Below, one piece after another: positions 1 through 9,030 of a DNA stretch of 64,000 nucleotides; position 1 is the stretch's first letter, and every line of letters starts with the position of its first letter. Position numbers and translations under genes: made by a program. The stretch lies in the NCBI RefSeq assembly GCF_900104175.1, contig NZ_FNIX01000008.1:62001-126000 (forward strand), read 5' to 3'. Origin of the DNA: Lentzea jiangxiensis (GTDB taxonomy: Bacteria > Actinomycetota > Actinomycetes > Mycobacteriales > Pseudonocardiaceae). A model generated the notes under the pieces. The model made no database searches. It saw nothing but the letters and a program-made list of their open reading frames with translations, and had not been told where the DNA came from.

Positions 1-2841
1 GGCGGCGGCGTGCGCGAGGCCCTCGTGGGCCCGTGCCCGCACCATCGGCAGCGCACCGGTCATCGCCAGTTCCTCGGCCTCCCACGACAACGCCTCGGCC
101 TCGCCGATCCGGCCGGCGGCGAGGCAGGTCTCCGCCAGGCCGTTCAGCGCGTCGCCCTCGGGTTCGCGCAAGTCCATGCGGCGCGCGGACTCCAGGGCTT
201 CGCGCCCGGCTGCGAGAGCGTCGGCGATCCGGCCCTGCCTGCGGTAGGTGACCCCGAGCCACGCCAGGGCGATCCCCTCGCCGCGGCTCATGCCGATCTC
301 GCGGCTGAGCCGCACCGCCCGTTCCAGCGCGACGACCGCCTCGGCGTCGCGGCCGCGCAGCTGCGCGAGCCAGCCCAGGTTGATCAGCACGACGACCTCG
401 CCGCCCACGTAGCCGTCGAGCTGGTGCATCGCCAGCGCCTCGCGGAACCGCGCGTCGGCCTCGGCGTAGCGGCCGAGGTTGCAGTCGACGAACCCCAGGT
501 CGATGGTCGAGTTCACCTCGGCGCGCTGGTCGCCGATCGACCGTGCGAGCGCCACCGCCTCGGTGAAGCTGCGGGCCGCGTCGCCGAGCATGCCCGCCTG
601 CACCAAGGCGGACCCGAGGTCGCGCAGACCCCCCACGGCCGCGGGCAGGTCACCCAGCTCGCGGCTGATCGTGATGGCGCGGTCGAGGAACTCCAGCACC
701 TCGCCGTGACGGCCGGCCTCGCGCAGCGCGAACGCGATCGTCGTCAGCGCCATCGACTCGCCGCACCGGTCGCCCAGCGCCTGCGCCGCCTTCAAAGCGT
801 TGCGGGACAGTTCGAGCACACCGGAGCGCTGGCCCACCCGCGTCAGGTAGGGCATGAGCAGGCACGGCAGCTGCCACGCGTGGACGTGCCAGCCGTGCGC
901 GCTCGCGTACTCGGCCACCGCGACCATGTTCTTGTACTCGGCGCGGAGCTGGCGGACGTCGTCCTCTTCGGACCGTGACGGCGGCAGCTCCGGCTCCCAC
1001 GCCAGGTCCGGCTCGAAGCCGCGGCGGCCCGGCAGGCTGCGGCGGCCCCGCACGTCGGCGAGGTGCAGGTAGTAGTCGAACAACCGCCGCCGCGCACTGT
1101 CCAGTTCGGACGGTGTGTGCGCCGCGTCGGCGAGGTCGCGGGCGCAGTCGCGCACCAGGTCGTGCAGGCAGTAGCGGTCGGGCCTGCGCTGCATGAGCAG
1201 GTTGCACTCGACCAGTTCCTCCAGCACGTCCTGGGCGTCGGGCACGGGCACGCCCGCGAGCGCCGCCGCGGCGTGCGCGTCGAGGTCGGCGCCGGGGACC
1301 AGCGCCAGCAGCCGGAACAGCTCCTGCCGGTCGGAGTCCAGGTGGTGGTACGACAGCGCGAGCACGCCGGCCACGCTCAGGTCGTCGGCGGTGAACGCGC
1401 GGGCGCGGCGCTGCCGGTCGCGCAGCTGCTCGGCGAGGTGGGCGACGGTCCACGGCCTGCGGCAGAAGCGCGAGGCGGCGATCCTGATCGCCAGCGGCAG
1501 CCGGCCGCACAGCGCGACCACGTCCGCGACCGCCTCCGGTTCGGCGTCCGTGCGCGACTCCCCGGCGATGCGGCGGAACAACGCGATGGCGTCGCCGGCG
1601 GGCAGCAAGTCGAGCGACACGGGGACTGCGCCCTCGAGCGCCATGAGGTGGCAGCGGCTCACCACCAGCGCCACGGTTCCGGGAGCTCCGGGCAGCAACG
1701 GCCGGACCTGGGCCGCGTCGGCCGCGTTGTCGAGCACCACCAGCACCCGGCGCCCGGAGACCTCGGCCAGCCAGAGGTCCCGGCGCGCGGCGGGGTCGGC
1801 CGGGATCCGCTCCGCCGGCACGCCGATCTGGCGCAGGAGCAGCTCGAGCGCGGTCCCCGAGGTCATCGGCGTGGTGTCCGCGGTGAACCCCCGCAGGTCG
1901 ACGTAGCAGCGCCCGTCCGGGAAGCGGTCCGCCAGCCGGTGTGCCACGTGCACGGCGAGCGCGGTCTTGCCGATGCCCCCCATGCCCTCGACGGTGACGA
2001 CCGCGTTGTCCCGCGCGCCGACCGCGCGGACCACCCTGTCCACTTCGGACCCCCGACCGGTGAAGTCGGCGATGTCGAACGGCAGGCAGGACCGGCCGGA
2101 CGCGGCCGGCACCGGTTCGGCGCGCAGGAGCTCGGCGTGCAGCCCGCGCAGCTCCGGACCGGGATCGGTGCCGAGCTCCTCGGCGAGCACCTGCCGCCCC
2201 CGCTCGAACACCGCCAGCGCGTCGCCCCGCCGACCGGCCCTGTCCAGCGCCCGGATCAAGGTGGCGCGCAACGACTCCCGCAGCGGGTGCTCCGCCACCA
2301 GACCCGTCAGCTCGCCGAGCAGCGAGGTGACCTCACCCAGCTCGAGACGCAGCCCGGCCAGCCGTTCGACGGCCTGCAGCCGCTGCTCGCGCAGGCCCTG
2401 GGCGGCCGCGTCGATCGAGGGGGAGGCCAGTCCGGTCAGCACCGGACCGCGCCACAGGTCGAGCCCCTTCTGCAACAACCCCACCGCCTGCTCGGGCACG
2501 CCCTGCGCGGCAGCGGTCTCCGCGGCTTCGGCGAGCGAGCGGAACACGTCGGCGTCGAGGGCGCCGTCCGGCAGGTCGAGGCGGTAGCCGTGCGTGCTGG
2601 TGGTCAGCCGGCCGCCGCCCCGCGTGACGACGCGGCGCACCGCGGCGGCCGCGTTGCACACCTGGCGGCGCGCGGTCTGGGGCGGGTCGTCCCACAACTC
2701 GTCGATCAGCCTGTCGAACCCGACCACCTCGCCCGTGCCGAGCAGCAGAAGCGCCAGCAGCTTCTGCTGGCGCTCTCCCCCGAGTGCCACGGGACGCCCG
2801 GCGGACCGCAGTTCCAGAGGGCCCAGAATCCGATATTCCAT
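1..2841 (-). CDS. AfsR/SARP-family transcriptional regulator, 3' end cut by window edge
   Basis: About 947 residues are visible and the reading frame leaves the window at its 3' end. Domains in order: an OmpR-type winged helix starting EYRILGPLEL, a bacterial transcriptional activator (BTAD) domain to about residue 250, an NB-ARC ATPase with a P-loop GMGGIGKTALA and a downstream LVVLDN Walker B, then tetratricopeptide repeats. This is the classic AfsR layout, usually a pathway-level activator of secondary metabolism. The start is ATG at 2841, with GGAAGGAAG about 10 bases upstream. It is transcribed away from the Sdp-like cassette, sharing a 277-base upstream region with it, so it is the obvious candidate regulator of that cassette (inference). 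Confidence 0.9.
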   Translation of the reverse strand, partial: MEYRILGPLELRSAGRPVALGGERQQKLLALLLLGTGEVVGFDRLIDELWDDPPQTARRQVCNAAAAVRRVVTRGGGRLTTSTHGYRLDLPDGALDADVFRSLAEAAETAAAQGVPEQAVGLLQKGLDLWRGPVLTGLASPSIDAAAQGLREQRLQAVERLAGLRLELGEVTSLLGELTGLVAEHPLRESLRATLIRALDRAGRRGDALAVFERGRQVLAEELGTDPGPELRGLHAELLRAEPVPAASGRSCLPFDIADFTGRGSEVDRVVRAVGARDNAVVTVEGMGGIGKTALAVHVAHRLADRFPDGRCYVDLRGFTADTTPMTSGTALELLLRQIGVPAERIPADPAARRDLWLAEVSGRRVLVVLDNAADAAQVRPLLPGAPGTVALVVSRCHLMALEGAVPVSLDLLPAGDAIALFRRIAGESRTDAEPEAVADVVALCGRLPLAIRIAASRFCRRPWTVAHLAEQLRDRQRRARAFTADDLSVAGVLALSYHHLDSDRQELFRLLALVPGADLDAHAAAALAGVPVPDAQDVLEELVECNLLMQRRPDRYCLHDLVRDCARDLADAAHTPSELDSARRRLFDYYLHLADVRGRRSLPGRRGFEPDLAWEPELPPSRSEEDDVRQLRAEYKNMVAVAEYASAHGWHVHAWQLPCLLMPYLTRVGQRSGVLELSRNALKAAQALGDRCGESMALTTIAFALREAGRHGEVLEFLDRAITISRELGDLPAAVGGLRDLGSALVQAGMLGDAARSFTEAVALARSIGDQRAEVNSTIDLGFVDCNLGRYAEADARFREALAMHQLDGYVGGEVVVLINLGWLAQLRGRDAEAVVALERAVRLSREIGMSRGEGIALAWLGVTYRRQGRIADALAAGREALESARRMDLREPEGDALNGLAETCLAAGRIGEAEALSWEAEELAMTGALPMVRARAHEGLAHAAA

Positions 2842-3030
2842 TCAGCCGCACGCTTCCTTCCGGAGTACGACGGGTGGAGCCGGCGGGGACACCAGTGGCA
2901 CCGCGACGAGAACATGAGATATCACCTTTAAGAGGACCCAAGAGGCGGAAAGATACAGGGATTTGCCTGTACCGATTCAGCCTGAGGTGGAATCACGCAG
3001 AGAAACCGCTCGTACACGGCCCGTCACCAG

Positions 3031-3058
3031 TTGACGTGGTGGGCGAACGCTGCAATAT
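3031..3058 (+). promoter_or_regulatory. Putative sigma70-type promoter of the Sdp-like cassette
   Basis: TTGACG at 3031-3036 and CAATAT at 3053-3058 are separated by 16 bases, with a TG directly before the -10 box. Transcription would start near 3065. The leader contains an 8-bp inverted repeat (CGACGAGG at 3071-3078 with CCTCGTCG at 3089-3096) and then a strong AGGAGGGG ribosome binding site at 3101-3108. Confidence 0.45.
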
Positions 3059-3118
3059 TCCCCTCCGCAGCGACGAGGGAGGGAGGTTCCTCGTCGCCTC
3101 AGGAGGGGAAAGAAAAAG

Positions 3119-3268
3119 ATGAGACGGTCCGGTTTCTTTGGCGCGCTGCTGGCGGCTGCCGCACTTGTCGCCGTGACCATTGCGAGTTCCGCTTCCGACG
3201 TGGAACCCACCGATTCGAACAACGACACAGCGCTCATCATCGGGCCCTGCACGACCGGCGAGTGCTGA
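3119..3268 (+). CDS. Putative SdpC-like secreted peptide precursor, 49 aa
   Basis: A 49-residue ORF with an excellent ribosome binding site (AGGAGGGG, 10 bases before the ATG). Residues 1-3 are Met-Arg-Arg, residues 6-22 form a hydrophobic helix, and a small-residue stretch (ASSAS, 22-26) suits signal peptidase cleavage. The predicted mature tail is about 23 residues, acidic, and ends in a CTTGEC motif, with Cys44 and the very last residue Cys49. SdpA begins 21 bases downstream, so the three genes look like one operon. By position and its cysteine pair this is the probable substrate of SdpA/SdpB. Bacillus SdpC is about 200 residues, so this precursor is unusually short. Function as a toxin is inferred from neighbours only. 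Confidence 0.7.
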   Translation: MRRSGFFGALLAAAALVAVTIASSASDVEPTDSNNDTALIIGPCTTGEC

Positions 3269-3289
3269 CCGACAGGAACAACCGGTCCC

Positions 3290-3850
3290 ATGTCCGAGGA
3301 AATGGACGCTCAGACGCGTGCGGCGAAAGGCATGGCCTTCACCGGCGCCGCACTCGGGGTGTTTCTCCTGGCGACCACGGTCGCGCAGCTGCCCGCCGAC
3401 GTCGTCGGGTCTCGGCTGACCGCCCAGCGGGAGAGTTTCCGGTTGTTCTGGCCGCAGGGAATGCAGCTGTTCACCAATGCGGCGGGACGTGAGTTCACCG
3501 TCGCGTACCACCACGACGAGGCCGCGGGCACGTTCGTCCCGATCACCCGGACCGCGGGTGACCGGGACTACCTGGCGGGCCTCGACCGCGGGTCCTACGC
3601 GGACCTGGTGCGCCTGCTGGCGGCCGTGCGGGAGCTGCCCGCCGGCCACTGGCGGGACTGCGCGGCGGCAACCGTCCCCGGCTGCGCCGACGTCATCGCC
3701 ACAGCACCGAAACTGGCCCTGAACAGCCGCTTCAGTGCGGAGAAGCCGTGCGGACGCACCGTGTTCGCGACCGAGCGACCCAGCCGTGAGGCCTTTGTCC
3801 GGCACGTCGTCCGCGTCGCCGTCGTGGACGTCGCGTGCGCACCCCGGTAG
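3290..3850 (+). CDS. sdpA: SdpA-family antimicrobial peptide system protein
   Basis: 186 residues. One membrane segment lies near residues 15-33, followed by a soluble domain containing the FRLFWPQGMQLFTNAAGREF stretch, which matches the SdpA family pattern of an aromatic 'F(W/F)P(Q/K)' motif before a short beta-rich region. In Bacillus subtilis SdpA is a membrane-associated protein needed with SdpB to turn pro-SdpC into the disulfide-bonded SDP toxin. The gene follows the small two-cysteine peptide ORF and overlaps sdpB by 16 bases, so the two are translationally coupled. A second ATG four codons downstream (3302) is a possible alternative start. Confidence 0.8.
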   Translation: MSEEMDAQTRAAKGMAFTGAALGVFLLATTVAQLPADVVGSRLTAQRESFRLFWPQGMQLFTNAAGREFTVAYHHDEAAGTFVPITRTAGDRDYLAGLDRGSYADLVRLLAAVRELPAGHWRDCAAATVPGCADVIATAPKLALNSRFSAEKPCGRTVFATERPSREAFVRHVVRVAVVDVACAPR

Positions 3851-4719
3851 TCCGCGCGCTGGCGTTCGACCACCGCACGCGCGCCTTCGGCCTCGCCCGC
3901 TCACTGGTCGCGCTGGCCGAGCTGACGGTGCTCGTCTTCACCTCGGACACCGACCTCTTCCCGGTCGTGCCGAATGGTCCGGAAGGGCCGCGCTGTGACG
4001 GTCTTCGCGCCCTTTCGCTCTGGTGCGCGAGTTCGTCTCCCGGCTCCCAGACCGTTTTCCGTCTCGTCACCACCGCCGTGCTGCTGATCGCCGCATCGGG
4101 TTATCGGCCACGCTGGACGTGCATTCCGCATTGGTACGCCACGTTCAGTCTGGCGGCTGTGATGCACGTGCCCAACGGCGGCGAGAACGTCGCCCGTTTC
4201 CTCACACTCCTGCTGATCCCCCTGTGCCTCGCCGATGATCGGGCGTGGCATTGGAGACGGGCCGCGACACCGTTGCCGGCGTGGTGGCGGGGCAGTGCGC
4301 ACATCACGCATCTGGTGATCCGGCTCCAGGTCGTACTCGTGTACGGGCAGGCGGTCTGGATCAAACTCGCCGAACACGAATGGCGCAACGGCAGCGCGAT
4401 GCACCATGTGATGCAGGACGCGTATTTCGGGGTGACCGCAGACCTCCTGCCGTTGCTCGAATGGAGCATTCTCTCCTCCGCGATCACATGGGGGACGATC
4501 TTGCTCGAAACGGCGATCGTGGTGTGCGTGTGCGGAAATCCCGGTCTGCGCCGCATCGCACTCGGGCTCGCCGTTGTGCTGCACGGCGGCATCGTTCTCG
4601 CACTCGGCCTGGTGAGTTTCGGGCTGGTGATGATCAGCCTTGTGGCGGCGGCGAGTTGCGGCCGTCCGGCGCACAGCGACGCACCGGGTGCGCCCGCGGC
4701 ACGGTGCACGACGCCTTGA
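3835..4719 (+). CDS. sdpB: SdpB-family integral membrane maturation protein (HTTM superfamily)
   Basis: 294 residues, GTG start inside the end of sdpA. It has about six hydrophobic segments and the aromatic/charged features of SdpB and the HTTM (vitamin K-dependent carboxylase-like) superfamily: NGGENVARFLTLLLIPLCLAD, a YGQAVWIKLAEHEWRNGSAM loop and a long hydrophobic C-terminal half. In the Bacillus system SdpB is a membrane protein required for maturation of the SDP peptide. No SdpI/SdpR immunity pair is visible nearby, so self-protection must be encoded elsewhere or supplied by SdpB itself (inference). It ends 19 bases before a hairpin at 4738. Confidence 0.8.
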   Translation: MRTPVVRALAFDHRTRAFGLARSLVALAELTVLVFTSDTDLFPVVPNGPEGPRCDGLRALSLWCASSSPGSQTVFRLVTTAVLLIAASGYRPRWTCIPHWYATFSLAAVMHVPNGGENVARFLTLLLIPLCLADDRAWHWRRAATPLPAWWRGSAHITHLVIRLQVVLVYGQAVWIKLAEHEWRNGSAMHHVMQDAYFGVTADLLPLLEWSILSSAITWGTILLETAIVVCVCGNPGLRRIALGLAVVLHGGIVLALGLVSFGLVMISLVAAASCGRPAHSDAPGAPAARCTTP

Positions 4720-4737
4720 CCGGCCGCCGGTTTCCCC

Positions 4738-4774
4738 GGCTGCGGGGGGAAAGCGGTAGCCCCCACCCGCAGCC
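4738..4774. terminator. Hairpin between convergent sdpB and wecB
   Basis: A 9-bp perfect stem (GGCTGCGGG at 4738-4746 and CCCGCAGCC at 4766-4774) lies in the 79-base gap between two converging genes. There is no T-run, as is usual in actinomycetes. It may terminate both transcripts. Confidence 0.4.
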
Positions 4775-4798
4775 CTGCCCGCGCTCGGACGTGGTGTC

Positions 4799-5920
4799 CT
4801 AGACGGCGGCCGGAACCGAGGCGGCGACCGGGCGCCGCATCCGGCGCACCGCTGCGGCGATCAGCTCGGAGGGCGAACCCGTCCCGTACGGCGAAGGGAC
4901 CCGGCGCAACGCCTCCCGGTGCGCCGGCACGTCGTCCAGCCAGGCCAGCACCGCGCCGACGACCAGCGGGCCGGGCGGGACGAGCGTGCCGAACGTCCCC
5001 TCGATCTCCGGCCGTTCCGTGCTCCGCCGGACGACGACCACGGGCCGCTTCAGCACGCTCACCTCCTCCTGGATGCCCCCGGAGTCGGACACGACCACCG
5101 CGGACCCGTGCGCCAGCGCCAGGAACGGCCGGTACGGCTGCGGCTGCACCACCCGCAGGCCGTGCAGCAACCAGCCGAAGCCGAAGGCCTCGACACGGGT
5201 GGCGGTCCGGGGGTGCAGGGGCAGCACGACCGGCAGGGGCAGATCACCGAGCGACCGCAGGATGGTCTCCAGCGCGGCGGGGTCGTCCACGTTCTCCGGC
5301 CGGTGGATCGTGGCCAGCACGTAGCGATCGCGCTTCAGCCCCAGCCCACCCAGCACCGCTGCCTCCTCCTCGGGAGAAGGCAGCGCGTGGGCCAGGGCCT
5401 CGACGACGGTGTTGCCCGTGACCGCGATCCGGTTGTGCGCGATCCCCTCGCCGAGGAGGTTGGAGCGGTTCAGCGAGGTGGGCGCGCAGCACAGGTCGGA
5501 GAGGTGGTCGATGAGCACCCGGTTGTGCTCCTCGGGCATCGCGCGGTCGTAGCTGCGCAGCCCCGCCTCCACGTGCACCAGGGGCACGTCGCAGGCGTTC
5601 GCGGCCAGTGCGCCGGCCAGGGCGGAGGTGGTGTCGCCCTGCACGATCACGACGGACGGGCGTTCGGAGGCGAACACCTCGTCGACGGCGGCCACGGCAC
5701 GGCCCAGGCCCTCGCCGCGGCGCAGGCCACCGAGGCGCAGTTCGTGGAAACCGCCCGGCTCCGGCACATCGCGGCGGATGAGTGAGTACATCGAACGGTC
5801 GTAGTGCTGGCCGGTGTAGATCATCGTGCACGCGCTGCCGAAGTGTTCGACGAGCGGAGCGAGCTTGATCAGTTCCGGCCTGGTTCCGCAGACGATCGTC
5901 ACGGTGTTCGTTTCCCGCAC
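4799..5920 (-). CDS. wecB: UDP-N-acetylglucosamine 2-epimerase (non-hydrolysing)
   Basis: 373 residues, the normal WecB length. Motifs visible are CGTRPELIKLAPLV near the N-terminus, the HVEAGLRSYD and PEEHNRVLIDHLSD active-site region, TGNTVVEAL, ATIHRPENV, and the C-terminal SDSGGIQEE nucleotide-binding motif. It interconverts UDP-GlcNAc and UDP-ManNAc in the cytoplasm and so supplies a ManNAc-type donor for the adjoining polysaccharide genes. It is divergent from the 6096 operon. The first start is GTG at 5920; a GTG six codons later (5902), just before TIVCGTRPE, is equally possible. Confidence 0.92.
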   Translation of the reverse strand: MRETNTVTIVCGTRPELIKLAPLVEHFGSACTMIYTGQHYDRSMYSLIRRDVPEPGGFHELRLGGLRRGEGLGRAVAAVDEVFASERPSVVIVQGDTTSALAGALAANACDVPLVHVEAGLRSYDRAMPEEHNRVLIDHLSDLCCAPTSLNRSNLLGEGIAHNRIAVTGNTVVEALAHALPSPEEEAAVLGGLGLKRDRYVLATIHRPENVDDPAALETILRSLGDLPLPVVLPLHPRTATRVEAFGFGWLLHGLRVVQPQPYRPFLALAHGSAVVVSDSGGIQEEVSVLKRPVVVVRRSTERPEIEGTFGTLVPPGPLVVGAVLAWLDDVPAHREALRRVPSPYGTGSPSELIAAAVRRMRRPVAASVPAAV

Positions 5921-6095
5921 GGCGGGAAGGTACTGAGCGATCTCGGCGAATTCGGCCGATCCCGCCGCCGTTCACCCGAAGGTGTTGTCCGGAACATCGC
6001 TCGAAAGTGTTGCGGCACAAGAGTGTCGTACTGTGCGACCGTCACCTGAAGGCGCGCCATCGCGTGTTCCCGCCCGAACCAACGGAGAGTCCTTC

Positions 6096-6923
6096 GTGTC
6101 CGGTCATCTGGCTCTTGCGGTGTCCACTGTGCTCTACGGGCTGGGGATAGTCGCGCAGACCGTCGCCGCCCGCAGGGCCGACGAACGTCCCGGCACGGGC
6201 GTGGGGCTGCTCGCGCGGCTGGCCGGGGACCGGTTGTACCTGCTGGGGTTCGCGGGGCAGGTCGGCGGGTTCGCGTTCGCGTTCCTGGCCCGCGAGGACC
6301 TGCCGCTCTACCTGGTGCAGGCCGGGTCGTCGTGCGCGGTCGGGCTGGCCACGGTGGTCGGGGTGCTGCTGCTCGGCTGGCGCATCCGGCGCGTCGAGAT
6401 CGCGGTGCTGGTGGCGATGGCGTGCGGTCTGCTGCTGCTGACGGGGGCCGCGGCGCCGTCCACGGCCGAGGAACTGCCCCTGGTGCCCGCGCTGGTCGTG
6501 CTGGGACTCGCCACGGCAGCGGTGCTCCCGCTGGCGCGGACGTGGAAGGCCGCCACGCCGGTGCTCGCCGGCATCGCGTTCGCGGTGGTCGCGGTGGCCG
6601 CGCGCAACGTCGCCGGCAAGCCGGTGCCCGAGCTCCTCCTGCACCCGCTGACGTGGGTGATGGTGGTCGCCGCGTTCGTCGGGCAGGCGTGCCTCGCGAC
6701 GGCGTTGCAGCGCGGGTCGGCGACGTCCGCGGTGGCCTCGATGGACGCGACCACGGTCGTGATCGCCTCGGCCGCCGGGCTCGCGGTGATGGGCGACCGG
6801 ATCGCGGCCGGGCGCGAGTGGTGGGTCGTGCTGGGCGTGCTGCTGGTGGTGTCCGGGGTGCTGGTGCTCGGCGCCGCCGCCAAGCCCGCGCGGGAGCTCG
6901 TCCCCACCGGCGGTGAGCGGTGA
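6096..6923 (+). CDS. EamA/DMT-like integral membrane protein
   Basis: 275 residues with nine or ten hydrophobic segments in the DMT (drug/metabolite transporter) style: paired helices and an internal repeat, with a second-half helix ATSAVASMDATTVVIASAAGLAVMGD typical of the family. The start is GTG 6096, chosen because GGAGAG lies 6 bases upstream; the longer frame from 5982 runs into the divergent promoter. It heads the coupled polysaccharide operon (next gene overlaps by 4 bases). It may export or flip a small molecule or lipid-linked precursor, but the substrate cannot be read from the sequence. Confidence 0.75.
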   Translation: MSGHLALAVSTVLYGLGIVAQTVAARRADERPGTGVGLLARLAGDRLYLLGFAGQVGGFAFAFLAREDLPLYLVQAGSSCAVGLATVVGVLLLGWRIRRVEIAVLVAMACGLLLLTGAAAPSTAEELPLVPALVVLGLATAAVLPLARTWKAATPVLAGIAFAVVAVAARNVAGKPVPELLLHPLTWVMVVAAFVGQACLATALQRGSATSAVASMDATTVVIASAAGLAVMGDRIAAGREWWVVLGVLLVVSGVLVLGAAAKPARELVPTGGER

Positions 6924-7864
6924 AGCCCGTCGCCAGCGTCTCGCTGGACCTCGACAACCTGTGGGCGTACCTGCGGACGCACGGCGATCCGCGGTGGGAG
7001 GGCAGGCCGAGCTTCCTGCCGTCCGCGGTGCCGCGCCTGCTCGACGTCTTCGGTGAGCACGGGCTGACCACCACGGTCTTCGTCGTCGGTGCCGACGCGG
7101 AACGCGACGACGGCGCCGAGGCGGTCGCACGCGTCGTCGCCGCCGGGCACGAGGTCGCGAACCACTCGTTCTGGCACCAGCCGTGGCTGCACCGCCTCAC
7201 CGACGAGGAGGTCGAGAAGGAGGTCCTGCGCGCCGAGGAGGCGATCATGGCCGCCGGTGCGCCGAAGCCCGTCGGGTTCCGCGGCCCCGGTTTCAGCGTC
7301 ACGCCGCGGCTGCTCGACGTGCTCGGCAGGCGCGGATACCGTTACGACGCCAGCGTTCTGCCCACGTGGATCGGGCCGCTCGCCCGTGCGTACCACAACC
7401 GGTCGGCGGGCTCGACCGACGGCGGCGAGGACCTGTTCGGCGGGTTCGGCAGGGTGAAGGCGCCCAACACGCCGTTCCGCTGGCGGGGCGGCGGGATCGT
7501 CGAGCTGCCGGTGACGACCATGCCGTTGCTCAGGGTGCCGGTCCACGGCGCGTACCTGCTGCAACTTCACCAGATCTCCCCCAAGCTCGCCCGCGGGTAC
7601 TTCCGCACGGCGCTGCGGTTGTGCCGTGCCCGCAACGTGTCCCCGTCACTGCTGCTGCACCCGACGGACGTGCTCTCCGGCGCCGAGGCGCCCGGCATGG
7701 AGTTCTTCCCCGGCATGGCCGTCCCCGGACGCGAGAAGGTCGCGCTGCTCGGCTGGGTGTTGTCGTTGCTGCGCAAGGACTTCGAGGTCGTCGGCACCGG
7801 TGGGCACGTCGAGCGCGTGGCGGCGGCCGGTCTGCGTGAACGGGACCCGGTCGCATGGGGCTGA
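6920..7864 (+). CDS. Polysaccharide deacetylase family protein (NodB domain)
   Basis: 314 residues, GTG start overlapping the previous stop. The NodB fold is recognisable: motif 1 is SLDLDN, supplying the metal-binding aspartates, and motif 2 is NHSFWH with the H-x3-H metal ligands. GFRGPGFSVTPRLLDVL follows as motif 3, and the C-terminal SLLLHPTDVL carries the late catalytic histidine. There is no signal peptide, so it should act on cytoplasmic or membrane-inner-face substrates, plausibly removing N-acetyl groups from lipid-linked repeat units made by this cluster (inference). Confidence 0.88.
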   Translation: MKPVASVSLDLDNLWAYLRTHGDPRWEGRPSFLPSAVPRLLDVFGEHGLTTTVFVVGADAERDDGAEAVARVVAAGHEVANHSFWHQPWLHRLTDEEVEKEVLRAEEAIMAAGAPKPVGFRGPGFSVTPRLLDVLGRRGYRYDASVLPTWIGPLARAYHNRSAGSTDGGEDLFGGFGRVKAPNTPFRWRGGGIVELPVTTMPLLRVPVHGAYLLQLHQISPKLARGYFRTALRLCRARNVSPSLLLHPTDVLSGAEAPGMEFFPGMAVPGREKVALLGWVLSLLRKDFEVVGTGGHVERVAAAGLRERDPVAWG

Positions 7865-9030
7865 CGGTCCTGCTGCGCGTCCTCGCCTGCGCGACGGTGG
7901 CCTTGGCGCCGCTGGAGGGCTACCTGCTGCGGGTGCACGGGCAGTCGGCGAAGGTCGTGCCCGCCGCGCTGCTCGCCGTGTGGGTGTTCTCGCTGGTCAA
8001 GCGACGGCGTCTGCCCGCCCCGCACCCGCTGCACCTGGTGGTCGCGTCGCTGGCGGTGGTGCTGCTCGCGACCTCCGCGGTGCACCTGGCCGAGCCGTTC
8101 ACGCTGGAGTACCTGGTCCGGTGGGCGCCGTTCCTGGTGGTCACGGTGGTGCTGGCCGACGTGGCCGCGCGGGAGGTGCCGGTCCGCGCGCTGCTCGCCG
8201 CGACGGTCGCCGGTGCGGTCGTGGCGGCGGCCGGTGGGCTGCTCAGCCTCGTCGGCGGCGAACCGCGGGCCGCGGGGCCGCTGGAGGACCCGAACGACCT
8301 CGCGTTCGTCCTCGTGGCGGCGTTGCCGTTGCTGGTGGCGCTCCCCACCGGGCGCCGGTCGCGGATCGTGTTGCTGCTGCTGGGCGCCGTGCTGGTGGCC
8401 GGCGCGGCGGCGACGTTCTCCCGCGGCGGCGGACTCGCCCTGGCGTGCGCGCTGCTGTGGCTGATCGCCCGGCGCGGCCTGCCGGTCCGCGCGGTGGTCG
8501 TCACGGCGGCGGTCACGGGTCTGGCGGCACTGGTCCTCGCCCCGGCGGCCCAGGCCGGGCTGGCGCGGGCGTTGCAGGAGAAGAGCCACATCGCGGGCAC
8601 CAACGCCGACACCAGGATGCTGCGCTGGCAGGCGGCGGCGCGGATGCTCGCCGACGACCCGGTGCTCGGCGTGGGGCCCGGGGGGTTCCGCCGGCAGTAC
8701 GCGGCGGCGGGCCACAACGCGGAGATCGACGAGCAGACCCCGGTGGCGCACAACCTGTTCCTCGAGGTCGCCGCCGAGCTCGGCGTGGCCGGGTTCGCGC
8801 TGCTGGCCGCGCTGGTCGTGGTCGGCTTCGTCGCGAGCGAACGGGCGTTGCGCGTCGTGGCGGACCGCCGTGAGGCGCTGGCCCTGCAGGCGGCGCTGAT
8901 CGCCGTGCTGGTCGCCTCGATCTTCCTGTCCGAGCAGTACTACCTGCCGCTGTGGTCGCTCGTCGCCCTCGCGGTGGCGGTCGAACGCCGTGCGCGGGAA
9001 GGGAGTGGGCGATGCGCGTCCTGCACGTGA
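7855..9030 (+). CDS. Wzy-type O-antigen/exopolysaccharide polymerase or ligase
   Basis: 391 residues, almost entirely hydrophobic with about ten or more membrane helices. The O-antigen ligase (Wzy_C) signature region is present: a large loop with DTRMLRWQAAARMLADDPVLGVGPGGFR and VAHNLFLEVAAELGVAGF, containing the conserved histidine of VAHN. It would join repeat units on the outer face of the membrane in a Wzx/Wzy pathway. It overlaps the deacetylase by 10 bases and the next glycosyltransferase by 19 bases. Assignment as polymerase rather than ligase rests on the neighbouring Wzx and Wzz-like genes. Confidence 0.85.
   Translation: MGLTVLLRVLACATVALAPLEGYLLRVHGQSAKVVPAALLAVWVFSLVKRRRLPAPHPLHLVVASLAVVLLATSAVHLAEPFTLEYLVRWAPFLVVTVVLADVAAREVPVRALLAATVAGAVVAAAGGLLSLVGGEPRAAGPLEDPNDLAFVLVAALPLLVALPTGRRSRIVLLLLGAVLVAGAAATFSRGGGLALACALLWLIARRGLPVRAVVVTAAVTGLAALVLAPAAQAGLARALQEKSHIAGTNADTRMLRWQAAARMLADDPVLGVGPGGFRRQYAAAGHNAEIDEQTPVAHNLFLEVAAELGVAGFALLAALVVVGFVASERALRVVADRREALALQAALIAVLVASIFLSEQYYLPLWSLVALAVAVERRAREGSGRCASCT

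Noticed and set aside
1063..2931. 622-codon plus-strand frame opposite the AfsR gene
   Set aside because: It is the antisense shadow of the minus-strand regulator, which has clear SARP, NB-ARC and TPR motifs and correct codon bias; the shadow is Arg/Gln/Pro-rich with no domain.
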